Below, in pieces: positions 1 through 13,566 of a stretch of 64,000 nucleotides of DNA. The notes under the pieces were generated by a model that was not told where the DNA came from, did no database searches, and saw only the letters and a program-made list of their open reading frames with translations. The DNA is taken from contig CM043943.1 in NCBI GenBank assembly GCA_014529385.2, positions 101,369,855-101,433,854 on the forward strand, read 5' to 3'. Each line of letters starts with the position of its first letter. The first letter of the stretch is position 1. This DNA is from Adiantum capillus-veneris (lineage: Eukaryota > Streptophyta > Polypodiopsida > Polypodiales > Pteridaceae). Made by a program: the position numbers and the translations under genes.

Positions 1-1655
1 GGATCATAAGAAACTTGTCAAGAATTCATAGAGGGGCATGAAGAGTTCACACATGCACATTTATCAGAGGAATTGGTAGAATAAGATCCCAATTTGGATC
101 ATCCATGTCTTGATTAGGGGGCACACTTTGGTTATAACTGAGGAAACCTTGAAACCATTGGTATAGTGCTTTACCCACTCTTTGTGTAGTGGGCACACCT
201 TTCGCAGAGTTGACTATAGTTTTGCCACCCTTACCCTTACCGCACTTTGACTTGCTGGCTTTTGAACCTTTGCCCTCAGTTCCTAATGAAGCTTTACTGT
301 GACAGAAATAAATGCATGGAAAGAGGGTCATTTCACCTTGCTTGCACCCTAACATACACTTGAGATTTTTCAAGTCTCTTGCCAAACGCCACTCCACTTG
401 GAACATACCCAGACCTAAAACCTGCAATCGCTCTCCTTCTTCTTGTTGTTGAATGACATCAACAATTTGTTTGTGATTAGAATAACATTTGTGGGACTCA
501 TGTGTCTTGTGTGGAAGATGCAAATCTATCAGCCACCAAATATTCTTCTTAAACTGAATATATAAACAGGTGTTCTGCTTCTCACTGGCATTTAGTTCAA
601 CATCGACGCCCACCAAGGCTTTGTTCATAAGTGTAATGCTTACCCTTTTGAGTTGTTGACCTTTGACAATGTAGTACTCATCAAGCTTCATCACAATACA
701 ACTTTTCCATCACACTCTTCCTGTGTCAACCCATAAAATCTAATGATTGACTCCTGGAGCTTCAACAAGTCAACATAGACATTATCGAACTCGTTGTAAC
801 GGAGGATTTGCTCTCTTCTAATGGAAAGGCATCCTCCACATATTGAAATCCACCCAACAAGCTTGCAACATCATTATTAGTGTACCTTTTTGCAATGCTG
901 ACACTATAAGGTGTTGAGAGCAACCTAAACAAACCTTTTGCTTTGTGACCTAGTGTGAAAGTCTAAACAGAGCTTCATAGGCCTTGAAACTTATTCCTGC
1001 ACTGTCACACATCTCCATCATCTCCTAAGGCAACACAATGCTCTTTAGCTCACTGAAATACTTTTGGTGCAAAACATCAGGAATGCCAGCATTGGATTGA
1101 TCATCTAATAGCTCCACCAACTCCTTTGGCTTGATGGTATGCTGCAGGAGAGTATGTCCAGTCATTTGAGCATTGAAATCGATTCCCATCATCATCCGAT
1201 CCAGGTTCCTACATATTGAAATAATATAACAGCAACCTGCAAAAAAATATAAGAAATTAGAAGCTTGCATTTGTATTCCTATCGAGTTTGATGGATATGT
1301 TTCTTTTGAGCTCCACCGCTTGAAGATAGCATAGACATCGCATGTTCCTTGCGCTTGCAAATGTGGTAGCCCAATGGAATGTGTGTGAGATGATCAATTT
1401 CCCGGCGCATATTACGTGCAGTGTGTTGTAGCTGAACATAATTGTCTCAATGGTGCTCTTGATCCATTTTTTGATGCTCTGTTTTTTAATAAGCTTTGAC
1501 ATCTTGTCGTTTAGCTGCTTCATCTTCTTGTTGGCCTCCTCTCTAACTTGTTGAATGTCTTTCACATACTTCTCTTGCAATGATGAATAGGCATCACAAA
1601 GAAGTTTTCTTGCTTCCCTTTCATTGACAAAAGAGCTAAATATAATCTCTAGCAT
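1..1655 (-). pseudogene. Decayed unrecognised protein gene, possibly transposon-derived
   Basis: Minus-strand open segments at 1257-1655, 1025-1360 and 47-694 follow one another in shifted frames and look like one eroded gene. The N-terminal segment is a Lys/Glu-rich probable coiled coil. A middle segment (1025-1190) is acidic and Leu-rich. The last segment (215 aa) has a stretch reading RDLKNLKCMLGCKQGE followed by PCIY, then a Lys/Ser/Gly-rich tail. A D-x-K-x-L...G...PC-x-[YW]-C pattern of this kind occurs in several large uncharacterised transposon-like proteins, but that link is weak. The gene lies downstream of, and on the same strand as, the Mutator-like relic at 6299-9605, so it could be an accessory part of the same element. 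It may continue left of the window. No function is assigned. Confidence 0.4.
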
Positions 1656-2199
1656 TATCCAAATAATCCATCTCTCCCATGTCCAATAAAATGCAGTAGC
1701 TCAATGACATACGGAAGGGAGGTGATGCATTGGTCATTGGATTGCCAAGGTAAATACGACCATCAATCCATAAGTTGATGCCTTGTACCCAAGGTTCCAT
1801 AGTAGATGATCTCTAGCATTGGGATTAGATGTGCCAAGTCACACAGTAGCGTATTCCTGCTCTAAATCAACGTTTAATTATATCATTTTATCTTGTTAGT
1901 AATGTCTTACAGTAGTAGGGGATTGAATTAAAATTTGTGTTAGTCAATCAAGCAAATTAGATAGAATGTGTAATGGTGACTGCTACAAGCAGGTGAAGGT
2001 GCCTATGGAGGAAAGAAGTGGGGAGTACTCAGAGATAGGAGAAAAATATTATTTTGTGGAGGGAATAAAGAGAGGGAGTGCAACTCAATCTCCTTTGAAT
2101 TCAAATTGTTAATAATGAGTGTAGAGAGAGAAATGTTGTTGCACACAGAGGTAATGGATTTTTTCATTGCTCTCAGCTAAAGCTGGAGTGGGATAAGCA

Positions 2200-2236
<37 letters not shown>

Positions 2237-2676
2237 GAGAGAGAGAGGTAGTGGGAGATAGAAAGAAAATAAAGAAAGAGAGAGTAGGACAGAGGGAAGA
2301 TCTGCAACTTTGGAGGATTTGCACCTTGTCAAAAATAAAAGAGGCAGCAAAGAATGTTCCTTAATGATTGGGAGGGGAAGTTACGATAAATAAAAGGGGA
2401 GAAAAGAAAGAGAGAGAGTTAGCTCACGTTTTAGGCTCACGTTTTAAACAGAGAATGCAGTGAGAGAATGTGGAAAATCTACTTTTCTGGCAGGGGGCTG
2501 AAAAGTGCCTCCTTCAATGAGATCTAAGTGAGAGAGGTGTTTTATATGTTAGAGAGAGAAGGGGACATTTACCCACCTCTCTTTTGGATTACTAAATAGA
2601 CTATTTTCAAATACCAAATATGGAAATGGATTTTTTGAAAATCTCAGCATAGGCCCTTTTTCCTTTTCTTTTAGGC
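1656..2676. other. Non-coding stretch with a CA microsatellite
   Basis: No supported gene. A (CA)17 tract lies at 2201-2234, flanked by GA-rich sequence to about 2560. Short open frames here are microsatellite translations. Confidence 0.6.
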
Positions 2677-4909
2677 TTGGTCAAACTTGTCTTAAGCTTT
2701 AAGAATTCCCTTAAATTGCCAAATAAAGAGGCCCTCCTATACCCCATTCACTTCCTAATGCATAAAAATTGTTCCCAAAAAGGATTTTCTTACCTCTTTG
2801 GCTCATTGAAGACCCATCACTATGATGGGTATCCTCTACAAAATCATCGCGAAGGCCATCTCTATGGCTTATGCATCTCAAACGGGATTTATTGCATCAA
2901 GATCAATTTTTGACAACATACTTATGCTTCAATTGGGGATTGAGCATGCTCAAAGAAAAAATCAAGATATTGTCTTGCTACAGATATACTTTTCCAATGC
3001 TTTTGATATAGCTCAATGTGATTTTATATCTCAGACCATGGCATATTAGGTTTTGGGCCAAAACTGAGCAAACGTATCCATTTATTGGTCCAAAATTCCT
3101 AATCAAGAATACTTGTTAATGGGAAATTGTCCAGCAAGGTTCCCCTGAATTGTTCAGTGTGTCAAGGGTGCCCCATTATTCCACTCACGTATGATGTATC
3201 CTCGCATCCCTTGTTTGCATATCTAGATAAGTTAGCTACAGATAATACATTAGAAGGACTTTAGATTCTCAGCAAAAGCAGCTCATGGGTCAAGGCTATG
3301 CTAATGATACTTTCCTATTCTTAAAAGCAAAAAATGTAAATGTATCCAGATGTACTGCTTTCCTCGAACTGTTTGCACTGGCCTTTGATCTAGAAATATA
3401 TTATTCTAGGTCAATATTGATTAATGTCACTACACGTGATTTTGATAACTTAATATGGAGGGGGGGGGGGGGGTAACTCATGGCACTATTTTTCATTCAT
3501 CTGGGATACCCTATTGGATTCATGTAGCACAATTGTAGCTTCAAAATTTGTGTGTTACATAGAGTGTATCAGAAGATATCCTCTTGGCAATGTGCGGAAT
3601 GGCCATTTCATGTTAGAATTAGAACAAACCATGCCATTTTGTTGTCGTATCTTCTGTATTACCTACCTTTATTGGATTGGTAATAGAAGAACTTGCAACA
3701 ATTTAACTCCTAATTGAGTCAATTTACATGGGGGAAGCCAAAAGCCTCAACTTCCCTCATTGCCCGAGGCGAAGGGGGTACAAGCATAATAAACCTGGCT
3801 ATACATTCCAATGCGCGTAGAGCATCTGTTATGAAGCACATGTTGATGAAGGATAGGGATTGGGCCCTTTGTGCATAGTCAATCATAGATCATTTGTTGT
3901 TTACTTTTATGGCACCTGGAATATGCCCTCATGGGACAAACTCTTCACTGCAGTTTGATTGAACATTGGCTATGATACTACTAATATGCTGATTCACTCC
4001 TGGAAAATCATATGCGCTAAACTTATATGGCAAGGCATGGCACACTACACTTGTAACCCTCTTGGGAAAGAAAATGTGTTCTGGAACTTTCTTTTTCAAA
4101 AGCCTCCTTCACTTTTGATTGGCAAACGAGCATCAGACCTGCATAGAAAGGGAATCCAATCCATCCATCAAGTGTTGGATTCTTAGAATCAATTGACGTT
4201 ATTTCTATAGGCCCGCCGCTTGTACAAATTGTAACCCAAAATTCGTATCATTTGGAATATATTGGAAATGTGCATAAACAATTTGGATATTCCTATCATT
4301 CAAGATCTGACAAATTGGCATAGAGAGTGGCAGTTGCCTTATTTCATCATTAATTGGTTGACGGCTAGGACTCATGTATTCTATCAGGTACTCACTCCTA
4401 CCTCTCTCACATTTGAAAGATGTAACAAGAACTAGAAACTTAACAAGGATCATAATTGGTGGTCAAATGTTTTCCAATGTGCTTGTACTTCATTTGTGAT
4501 GTATAATCACAAAGTGTTTATTCGGAGAGCTATTCTTGGAGGCTTGCCCACTACAGACTATCTGGCTAAGAGGCTAAGAGATGATGGGAAATTCCTTGTA
4601 ATTTAAAAAAGAGAAACAATCATGCATGTATTTTGGTACTGCCATAAGGTGAAAAAGTGGTGGCACTCGGTTATATACTGGTGGAACATGGCTTCGGGTA
4701 TCAAGATCACCAAGCATAGAATCACATTTTTTCTCATCACAGCTAAAGACCAAGCCATGAACCAATGCCTACACTTCTTTAGAGTATGGTTTTTGTGGAC
4801 CATATGGTTGACTAAAAACACGGCTATGTATGAGCTCTACATGGTCTTCAATTCTTGCATTCCTCTACATATTATCAAAGATAGAATGATTGAAGATGCC
4901 CTTGCATAG
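2677..4909 (+). mobile_element. LINE (non-LTR retrotransposon) relic: reverse transcriptase to zf-RVT end
   Basis: Several plus-strand fragments in shifting frames read as the 3' half of a plant L1-type ORF2. Residues around 2822-3049 match the RT palm region: QTGFIASRSIFDNILMLQ, then LLQIYFSNAFD, where families usually have an Asp before the F-x-K-AFD motif. The catalytic Y-x-D-D box is at about 3297-3308 and reads YAND, so the first catalytic Asp is Asn. Around 4622-4909 the segment HVFWYCHKVKKWW fits the zf-RVT domain found at the C-terminus of plant LINEs. There are stops, frameshifts and a poly-G run at 3463-3473. No endonuclease domain, clear poly-A tail or target duplication was seen. 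It is an old, inactive 5'-truncated copy. Confidence 0.8.
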
Positions 4910-5074
4910 AAGAGTGACATAAGACAGTAGATGTTGACCATATTGTACAAAATGTAACAATATGAACAAATTTTTTAGAGAGAGAGAGAGAGGCTACATG
5001 TTTTTTGGGCAATGATGTTGTCAAGAGAATGGGAGAGGAAGAGACATGGAATGAAAGAGGAAGAGCAAGGAGGA

Positions 5075-5092
5075 GGGGGGGGGGGGGGGGGG

Positions 5093-5159
<67 letters not shown>
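5075..5159. repeat. Compound microsatellite: poly-G then (GA)n
   Basis: A run of about 20 G is followed directly by about 32 GA dinucleotides. Open frames over it are low-complexity artefacts. Confidence 0.95.
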
Positions 5160-5162
<3 letters not shown>

Positions 5163-5448
5163 AGAAGAAAAAAAGAGGAGGTTATGAAGTGCTCAAGGAA
5201 AAATGAAGAGACATGGAATGAGAGAGAAAGAAAGCAAAATTCCAAGTGGAAATTTTTTTGCATAATCAATGTTGGAGCCACCCACCATGAAATAGTGAGA
5301 GAAAGAATCTTTCAAGAATCCGCTTACCCAGTTCTAAAAAAGCACTCACCAAAAAATGTTTGCCAAAAAATATCCCCCCCTCTGCTCTTACGTAATCTAT
5401 GGTCTCTATTTTTAGCACTGCTTCCTCCTAGTGTTGCATGCTATAGAT

Positions 5449-6298
<850 letters not shown>

Positions 6299-6700
6299 CT
6301 ATGCATCCATGCCAGGATAGATCCTTTCTAGGCTCAATGCCCTGAATATATCAGTATCAACCAAAATTGGTTGATGGATAAACATGTTCTCATTTTGGCT
6401 TAACCCTAGCACACACAGATAAATCAAATACAAATGTTTACATGCAAGATATGGTTTTTGCTTTGTCATCGGTTCCATGAAGTCTGGACATGTGCACGAT
6501 GGCTGGTTGCAAATACAAACATTGTACAACCCGACATGACCATCTTTACCTTTGGTCTCTACTTTGAAGACCTCATGAACACCATCTGCCCCAGATATCT
6601 CTTCTACAACCTCTTCTCTCAGCACTAACGCTAGACTGATCTTGCAAGCAGCATTTCCGGAAACGGAAGTTCGGTATGGTACACACACACTATCTTGCAC
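6299..6700 (-). pseudogene. SWIM zinc-finger exon of the MULE relic
   Basis: This 133-aa segment is the most recognisable part of the relic. It reads NVCICNQPSCTCPDF, then about 15 residues later a CKHL, the C-x-C...C-x-H arrangement of SWIM fingers, which bind DNA or protein at the C-terminus of Mutator-like transposases. It ends with an ordinary stop at 6299. Upstream there is intron-like sequence. Confidence 0.65.
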
Positions 6701-9605
6701 TATGTCTTGTGCACTACCTTGAGGAGTGAATGTATCTTTTGACTTGAAAGGAGAATTGGTTATATTTTTTGCAGGAACAACCGAGTATAGATTCCTTCTT
6801 CCTGAACTCCACTAGATACCCCCGTTCACGCAATATATGCACCTCATCCTAAGATAGGTTGGTGCCCACATGCACAAGCCAAATGTGTGGTGGATGTTGA
6901 TGTTGTGGCTCAATGTTCTGGTCTAGTATGTGGCAATGCAAGACGTGATCTGGACAAAACCAAAACCACTGGTGCACCACACCATTCAAATGATTTTGAT
7001 ATCCTTCAAAAGATGGGGCCGCTATACCAAGGCTTGAGCCTGTAATATTGCTTCCACACCATTGTCCTCCTCTTGGAGTGCCACTACATGTGACTACTAC
7101 CTTGTGGAGTTTTTCGTATGGTCCACATTGATTCATTGACCTTGCGTTCCACTACATATTGCCCACCCAAACCTATACTTTGTTTTGGGGTTCGTGACAT
7201 CCCTTCTTGTGCAAAGTTGATCTTACGGGGTCTTCCACACTTCTTGCAATCCTGGGTGACCAAGTTGTACTCAGGCCTATGCGATGCATCCTCTTCTACA
7301 TTCATAACCTCATTTGGGTGTGTTTTTCCCTTCATGTCTCCTTATCTACTTTAAATGGAGCTGGTTGTTTATACATTGGAGTGCCCTCGGTAGCCTCATT
7401 CAGTGCTCTTATTACTTGACTGGGATGTTTTTCATGGCACTCCGCAAGCTTCTGTATCGATGAACCCTTCCCAATGTGTCTCCCTTTGCTATATGAAATG
7501 GGCTGTGTGCTCTGTAAGATGGAATTTTCTAGGTCGGTTGTACATGCATCATATAAAGAAATGCATCTACAAAAACCCTCCCCTGCTAGCCTACTGCCAT
7601 GATTGCTCTTGAAGATGTTTGTGTGTGGATTTTTTGGTTCAGCAGAGCTTCTTTCTTTACACGTCATAATGCCACCCCAATGTTCAATAGGAATTTCCCA
7701 CCAAGTAAGACATGAATTCATGTATGAAATGTTATGATCTATGCAATGAACATTACGCCACCATTGGCGTATCATATGAGCCTCTATTGTTGCAGCCTCT
7801 TTTTTTGGTGCTTGCCTCCACTTGTCACACATTTCTATGTGTATGTGTTGAGAAGCTTGCGCCACATACTTGGTTGTGTGTTGATTCAAGCTTTGCTTCC
7901 AATGGAAAAGACAAGAATGCTCTTGACCGCTCATTGTACTAGTCTTGTCGCCACAATTGAAAACAATTCAAATTGCATTCCAATTTTCTTGAGCTTTGTC
8001 TGCCATGAAGCCAAAGTAATTAGCTCTTTCACAGCCACATGATAGCATTACATCATTAGGAACTCCCAAAAAAGACATTGCGTTTCCATGTCTTCCTCTT
8101 TCATTTCACAAGTTGCAATAGTCAGAAGGCCCTGCATGCTGTAAACAAATTTATAAAGAGGCAGTCAAAGGCAATCCACATTGCTCTCAAGGTACGCCAT
8201 GTACCTTGGATCATAGACATGACATGCCATAGTCACCCAATCGTTCACGAGTCTAGTGTGATCCAACTGGATCCACACACGTCAAAGATTTCCATCCCTG
8301 TCTTGTCTCATTTGGTTCACCAGGTCCACACCGGATGCTGGACCAATTGTGGACATTTTGAAGACATAACATTTCTCTCCCTTTGTACCTTGACCAGGAA
8401 ACCTGCTTCCATGGAAAAAGTAATATGTGCAGTCTCGCTTCAGCATAAGGATCACATCAATGCCAAAAGATTCTTTGTCACCACCTCTCCGTAAACTAGA
8501 TACTGACCTTTGAAACCTAGCAGCATTCATAGTGTTCAGCGAAAAAATAATTCAGTGCCATAGAGTTTTGCATTGAAATAAGAATCTGAGAAATGCACAT
8601 ACCAATTATCTTGCACCAATGGTCCCAACTCGTTAATTGCAAATATCTATTCCTCACATAAAATTCCCTCATTGATGTTGCTGCGAAGGATTATTGTACT
8701 TATAATGTCTTTTGCCAAACACATTTGAACCTTCCTGGCTCCTGCATGTGAATCAATGGTCAAAATCCTATGTACCATCACCTTGGTATTGCCCGTTAGT
8801 GTTTTGGATGTGCCGTTGTGCACATCGTGTCTATGTGTGCCACAATGAATCATGAATCTGGTCGTCGTCTCATCTAATTGCATGACATAGTATACTACAC
8901 AATCACATGTTGTAGTACAAAAATCAATTGCCTTACAAAAGTGGCATGTAAAGATCTTATCTCCAATCTTACAATATTGTTCGGGTGTAGGTTCCTTTTG
9001 TGTGTACCCATGGAAATGACTTGTATTGGGAATATGATAATTAGCCAAGAAAGCACATTATTCATTCATGCACTTCAGAGATCGTAGCCAATGACTAAGA
9101 CGCACTACAAGCGACTAAACTCTATTGGATGTTTGTGGCTTCGACCACAAATGAGGATCATACTTATGCTCCATTGCATCCATATGGTGCAACCTCCCCA
9201 TGGTAGGTGGAAATTCTAAAACAAGATCACCATTGTACGCCCTTGGAATCTTTGTAACTTGTTCCACTTGTTGTATTTGCACTAAAAGCTTTGTCAATGT
9301 ACCCATCTTTTTGGCCGGCACAAGTTTTTGTCTTGTTCTCCTTTGAAGGTATTTGGAAGAAAAAATTGAGCTGGGGTGCAAAGACCTACTATCTCCTTTT
9401 GAGCGAAGTGCACCTCTAGTGGATTGTCCACAATGGCAATGGCAGTTGTGCTGGGTGAGTCTCTATAGTGTGCTTGATGTGACACCTTGACTTTGTATCT
9501 ATGAGAAAGATGTGCATACAATACATAGATGATTTCATCCAAGTTGTTGAGCATCCTTTCAAGAGGCACAATCATCTCAATATCACCAACTTCGATCCAC
9601 TGCAT
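6299..9605 (-). pseudogene. Mutator-like (MULE) transposase relic with SWIM zinc finger
   Basis: Minus-strand segments at 9294-9605, 9115-9381, 8647-9048, 8282-8530, 7332-7934 and 6299-6700 appear to be one gene broken by frameshifts, stops and probably introns. The last piece has a clear SWIM signature, C-x-C (CTCPDF) followed by a C-K-H (LACKHL), typical of MULE/FAR1-type transposases and their domesticated relatives. The 8647-9048 piece has clustered Cys followed by IHCGTHRHDVH, resembling the WRKY-GCM1-like zinc fold placed N-terminal in many MULE transposases (inference). The 7332-7934 piece is rich in W and H and sits where the end of the DDE core is expected, but no catalytic triad could be placed. 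No terminal inverted repeats were found. A FAR1-like host gene is less likely given the decay. Confidence 0.6.
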
Positions 9606-10190
9606 CTAAAGTAGTAAACTGCATTGGATAAATTATTTCTAAAAGAAATGATTTAGATATTATAAACTTACCATTGTAAAAAGGATAAGAAAATTCTTTA
9701 TCAAGAAACAATAAAGAACATGCCATAATAATAAGCTAAGCAAGTAATTAAGTATAAAATCTCATTATAGCAACTAACAAATTGTTTATATACTCACGAC
9801 TAATAATATAACCGTTATAAATTCACGACTAATACTATAGCCGTTATAAATTCAAATCTAATACTAGTTTAATATTTTAACAAATTTATTTTAAAATAAA
9901 ATATTAAAAATAAATAATTTAAAAATATTCAAAAAATATATATAGAACTTTGAGTGTGTGTGTTGCAAGCGCACGCACACACATGCGTGTGTGTGGCACA
10001 CACACATACACATGCATACACACACATACTCGGTGTGAGTATGTGTGTGTGTCACACACACAAACACTCACACCGGGTGTGTGTGTGTATACACATACAC
10101 ACACACACACACACTAAGTGGTCTCTCTCTCTCTCTCACTCACACACACACACATATGTGTGTGTGTGGGAGGGAAGGCAGAATGCGTAG
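9606..10190. repeat. AT-rich spacer with alternating TG and CA repeat blocks
   Basis: The spacer between the divergent MULE relic and the methyltransferase-like gene. 9606-9950 is AT-rich. From 9952 to 10168 there are successive (TG)n and (CA)n blocks in alternating orientation, each able to pair with its neighbour, with a (CT)n block at 10119-10138. The short open frames here are artefacts of the dinucleotide repeats. Confidence 0.85.
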
Positions 10191-10412
10191 GCCACATGCT
10201 GCCACGTGATGACATGTGGCCTTGCGTGGCCCCTTTCCCATGTGCCAAGGGAAAGTGGCTGACCATGTGGCCACAAGGTGTCTTGCGTGGCCGGCCCGTG
10301 GGCACATGGTCTACCATTGGGCCATAGGGCGACACTTAGCCCTTAGGTCATGCACCACTCTATGGCCCTTGGTGCATGTGGCATTGTGTGGCCCTATGGT
10401 GAGCGTGCGTGC
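10185..10412. repeat. GC-rich degenerate TGGCC/CATGTGG repeat block
   Basis: About 230 bp dense in diverged GTGGCC, CCACGTG and CATGTGG words. It is GC-rich against AT-rich flanks and bounded by CA/TG microsatellites on both sides. It lies just upstream of the first exon of the plus-strand gene at 10541. Confidence 0.55.
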
Positions 10413-10540
10413 ACACACACACACACATGTATGGGTGTATGTGTGTGTAGATGAAGGTTATGCTACTACATCACAAGAAGTCCCTCCGCGATGCACTCAA
10501 GAGAGCGAACAATCTCAAGCCATAATATCTCTAGATTGGA

Positions 10541-11144
10541 TTGTGTCCATGGTTAACTAGTGTGGGTGGAGCAGTGCAATCGAGTGGAAAATTGAGCCAT
10601 CGTGTGGAAACTGCTACCACAATAGAAGACAGAGGAAATGAAGCATTTGAAAATGTGGTCGACAATCATATTTCTTTGGGTTGGATGGATTCTCATAGAG
10701 CTCCCTATGATGGAAAACTTTTGCACTTACCTCCTTTATATCAAATTCTTTCGAACCCCGCCATTTGCACGCATGATGACCATGTGGTGGATTTGCAACT
10801 CTACTTTGAAAATAAAAGCTACCAACCAACCATGGAAAGATTTATTGTAAGATTGCGGATTCCTGGGGATGATAATAAGAAATTCTCTTGTTGTGGTCAC
10901 ACTTCGAGAGATCTTGATATTTAAATGACTTGGAAAAAGAGCTTTGTCTAATCCCCAAGCTTAGTCACATGGTCGAAAGGTAATTTGTGGTTTGGGATGG
11001 AAATCACAGATTGAACGCATGGATGTGGTGGATGAACAAGAACGACATCCCGATTGAGGAGGCACCACGGGTGGAATGCATGCTTGTTGATTTTCAACCC
11101 CATGAGACAGCAGAGTTTCTATTGGTTTTGGGAATGATAAACAT
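10541..11144 (+). pseudogene. First exon of the ParB-methyltransferase-like gene: ParB/Srx-type domain
   Basis: An open frame (10541-10924, TTG as first codon, so the true start is not seen) contains VVDLQLYFENKSYQPTMERF, then continues one frame over from about 10930 as ELCLIPKLSHMVER and FVVWDGNHRLNAWMWWM (10984-11034). The D-G-x-H-R-L-x-A core matches the phosphate-binding box of ParB/sulfiredoxin folds. An in-frame stop sits at 10981-10983 just before it. The block ends at a GT (11145-11146) after VECMLVDFQPHETAEFLLVLGMIN, and the next exon-like block starts after an AG at 11514-11515 with a continuing frame (RVSVPHTTVHDIFTMRKLG). Seen directly: motif and splice sites. Inferred: domain identity. 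Confidence 0.6.
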
Positions 11145-13566
11145 GTAAATCCAACTATTCCTTGCAATTGTAAATGCATCTTAGGGTGAAAGCATGTTAA
11201 CCTGTCATGCTTTTTCATGTCCCGGACAATGCTAACTAGCATAATTTTGACATATGCTAACTAGTACAATAACTTGAGCTACATCTCCAAGATCTATGAC
11301 ATATGATATATCAATAGAAAGCACTTGAAACAAGGAATCCAAATGTACAACCTCCGACATTTTTTGATATTATTTGTAAAAAATTTACCGGACACCCAAC
11401 TTTTCGAAGATGTGCTAACTTGAAACTGCTAACTAGCACAAAAAGCGCGATAGGTTAACATGCTTTCACCCCTTATTGTTTCTGAAAATGTGTATTATAT
11501 GCGAGTGTTAATTAGGGCCACAAGGGTTTCAGTCCCGCACACCACTGTGCATGATATATTCACGATGAGAAAGCTAGGGCTGGCAGATCCAACTTCACTC
11601 CTGTAAATTTTTTTGGAAAGAGAGGGACTAGCAGCAAGAGGGCTTTGAACTGTAGGGGTCTAAAAAAATCAAAATGGATAAAATTGCCAATGGCTATCCT
11701 TGCTCAACTCATTTGGAAGGTATGCTTGAAAGCAATACTAAATGAGCATGTGATTTGATTATGATTTTTTTTTTTATATGTGTTTTGATTGTGTCCTTAG
11801 CAAATGATAGGAAGAGTTTGATGCTATGTACAATAGTAAAATTGAAGGGCTACCATCAAAAGGGAGCTTAGACTACGCCTTGGCACCTGACGCATAGGAG
11901 TGAAGTATTGTTTTTGGGCTATCTCAAACAGAGCAATATTTCACGTGCAAAGGGATTGAGATAGCAACAATTACAAATCCAAAAAATGGCAACGACTTTT
12001 TTCAAAAATGTATATCATTTACAGGCTGGGACGAGAAGAACACCAAAATGACATCATCTAGAGTGGCTGAGGTTGTGCGGGCACGCATTAGCCCCCAAGG
12101 GTAAGTAAATGTTTGTAAGTCGTTTGATATATTTCTCTTTTGATTATGTCTCAATGAAAAAGAAGACCCCCTTTTCCTATGCTAGGAAATTCTGCTTAAT
12201 TGACTTGCTTTAGAGTGAGGACGCAACCTTGAAAGAGAATGGCATAGGGTTGACGGAGAAGGCATGGATTCCAATGGCTATTGGTGGAAATTGGAAAGGT
12301 GAATTAAGTGATTATGTCCTCAAACTAGTATGTTGGTGATCTAGCATGTGTCCTTTTATTTGTTGTAGAAGAGTGATTGGATGGCCTACAAAATGTAGGG
12401 CGAGAATCAACATGTTGCAAACCTACGCGAGAAGGCTTAAAAGAGCCATGGTTGCACACTCTCACACGCATTGCAAAAATACAGATGGAACCACTTTGGC
12501 AAAGTGTTCAAGAAGTGGAGTGCACGGATCAAGTCCACACAAGATCTCAAAGAGCAGTCGCACTTCGTTTTCACGACACGACGCATGTTCTATAGGCTGG
12601 ATATCTTTGCTAGACACATTACGTATGTCATACGTTAATCTTGTCATGATAGCACAAAACATTATTTTATGTCTTATAGATGGTGGAGAGATTCTGTAGT
12701 CTTTTCCATTCCCGAGCACCCCAATGATGCATGGCACATGTCGGAGACAGAGGATTACGAGCTTATATCCGGAGTCATGGATAGATGACTTGCAGCCAAA
12801 GGAAACATGGAGAAAGTGTCCTTGGTGGCTGGATTATCCGGATAAGGAGTACCCACCCAAAGAGGAAGGGCTTTAAATAGGTATCATGCTATGTAGATTT
12901 TGCCTTTGCCATGCAATACGACATGGATACAGTAAGGTTCCTTTACTTTTTAATTAGTAGTGGAGCATAAGGCTTCACGAAAGAAAGACGTTGTGATAGA
13001 GGATGCACTTTCTCCAAACAAAACAAAGAAACTAACCTCAAAGAAAGACCCAAATATTTTCTCCACATTGGTCTTGCAAGCCCCCTTGGGTGACCGTCAA
13101 CGTGGGAAGATAAGGAAGAGAGCTATGGCCTCCAGTGACAGTGAGAATGAGCATGTAGTTGAGGAGCATTCTATAGAGGTCAATGATAGTGCTTAGAGCC
13201 TCGGTGCTATGAGCCACAGTGTACTAGTAGGGGGCACCCAAGATTCACCTCCATCTTTACCATCACAAGGCAGGGCTGCAGAGGACCTATCAGACATGGA
13301 TGAATGATCAGAGAAAACCCTCCAACAGGTATGTGAAAATGGTTAATGTTGATTGAGTCATTCTCTTTAGCATTGCATGCAGGATATATTTAATATTATA
13401 TTGAGCATGCATTTATGCTTGTAGAGCTACGCCACCTTGCAGTGCATGCTAGTGTCAAGTGTTTAGCAAAAGCTATTCCTGATGTGTTGTGAAATGACAG
13501 GTAAGCCACACTCTTTGCCTTCCTAGTTATGGCCACAATTTTAGTTCTAACGAAGATTTTGTGTAG

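Noticed and set aside
7118-8494. Plus-strand open frames in the 7.1-8.5 kb region
   Set aside because: They oppose the minus-strand MULE relic, whose frames carry the recognisable motifs, and have no features of their own.
10118-10335. Open frames with HTHT and MWP repeats on both strands
   Set aside because: Translations of the CA/TG and TGGCC repeats.
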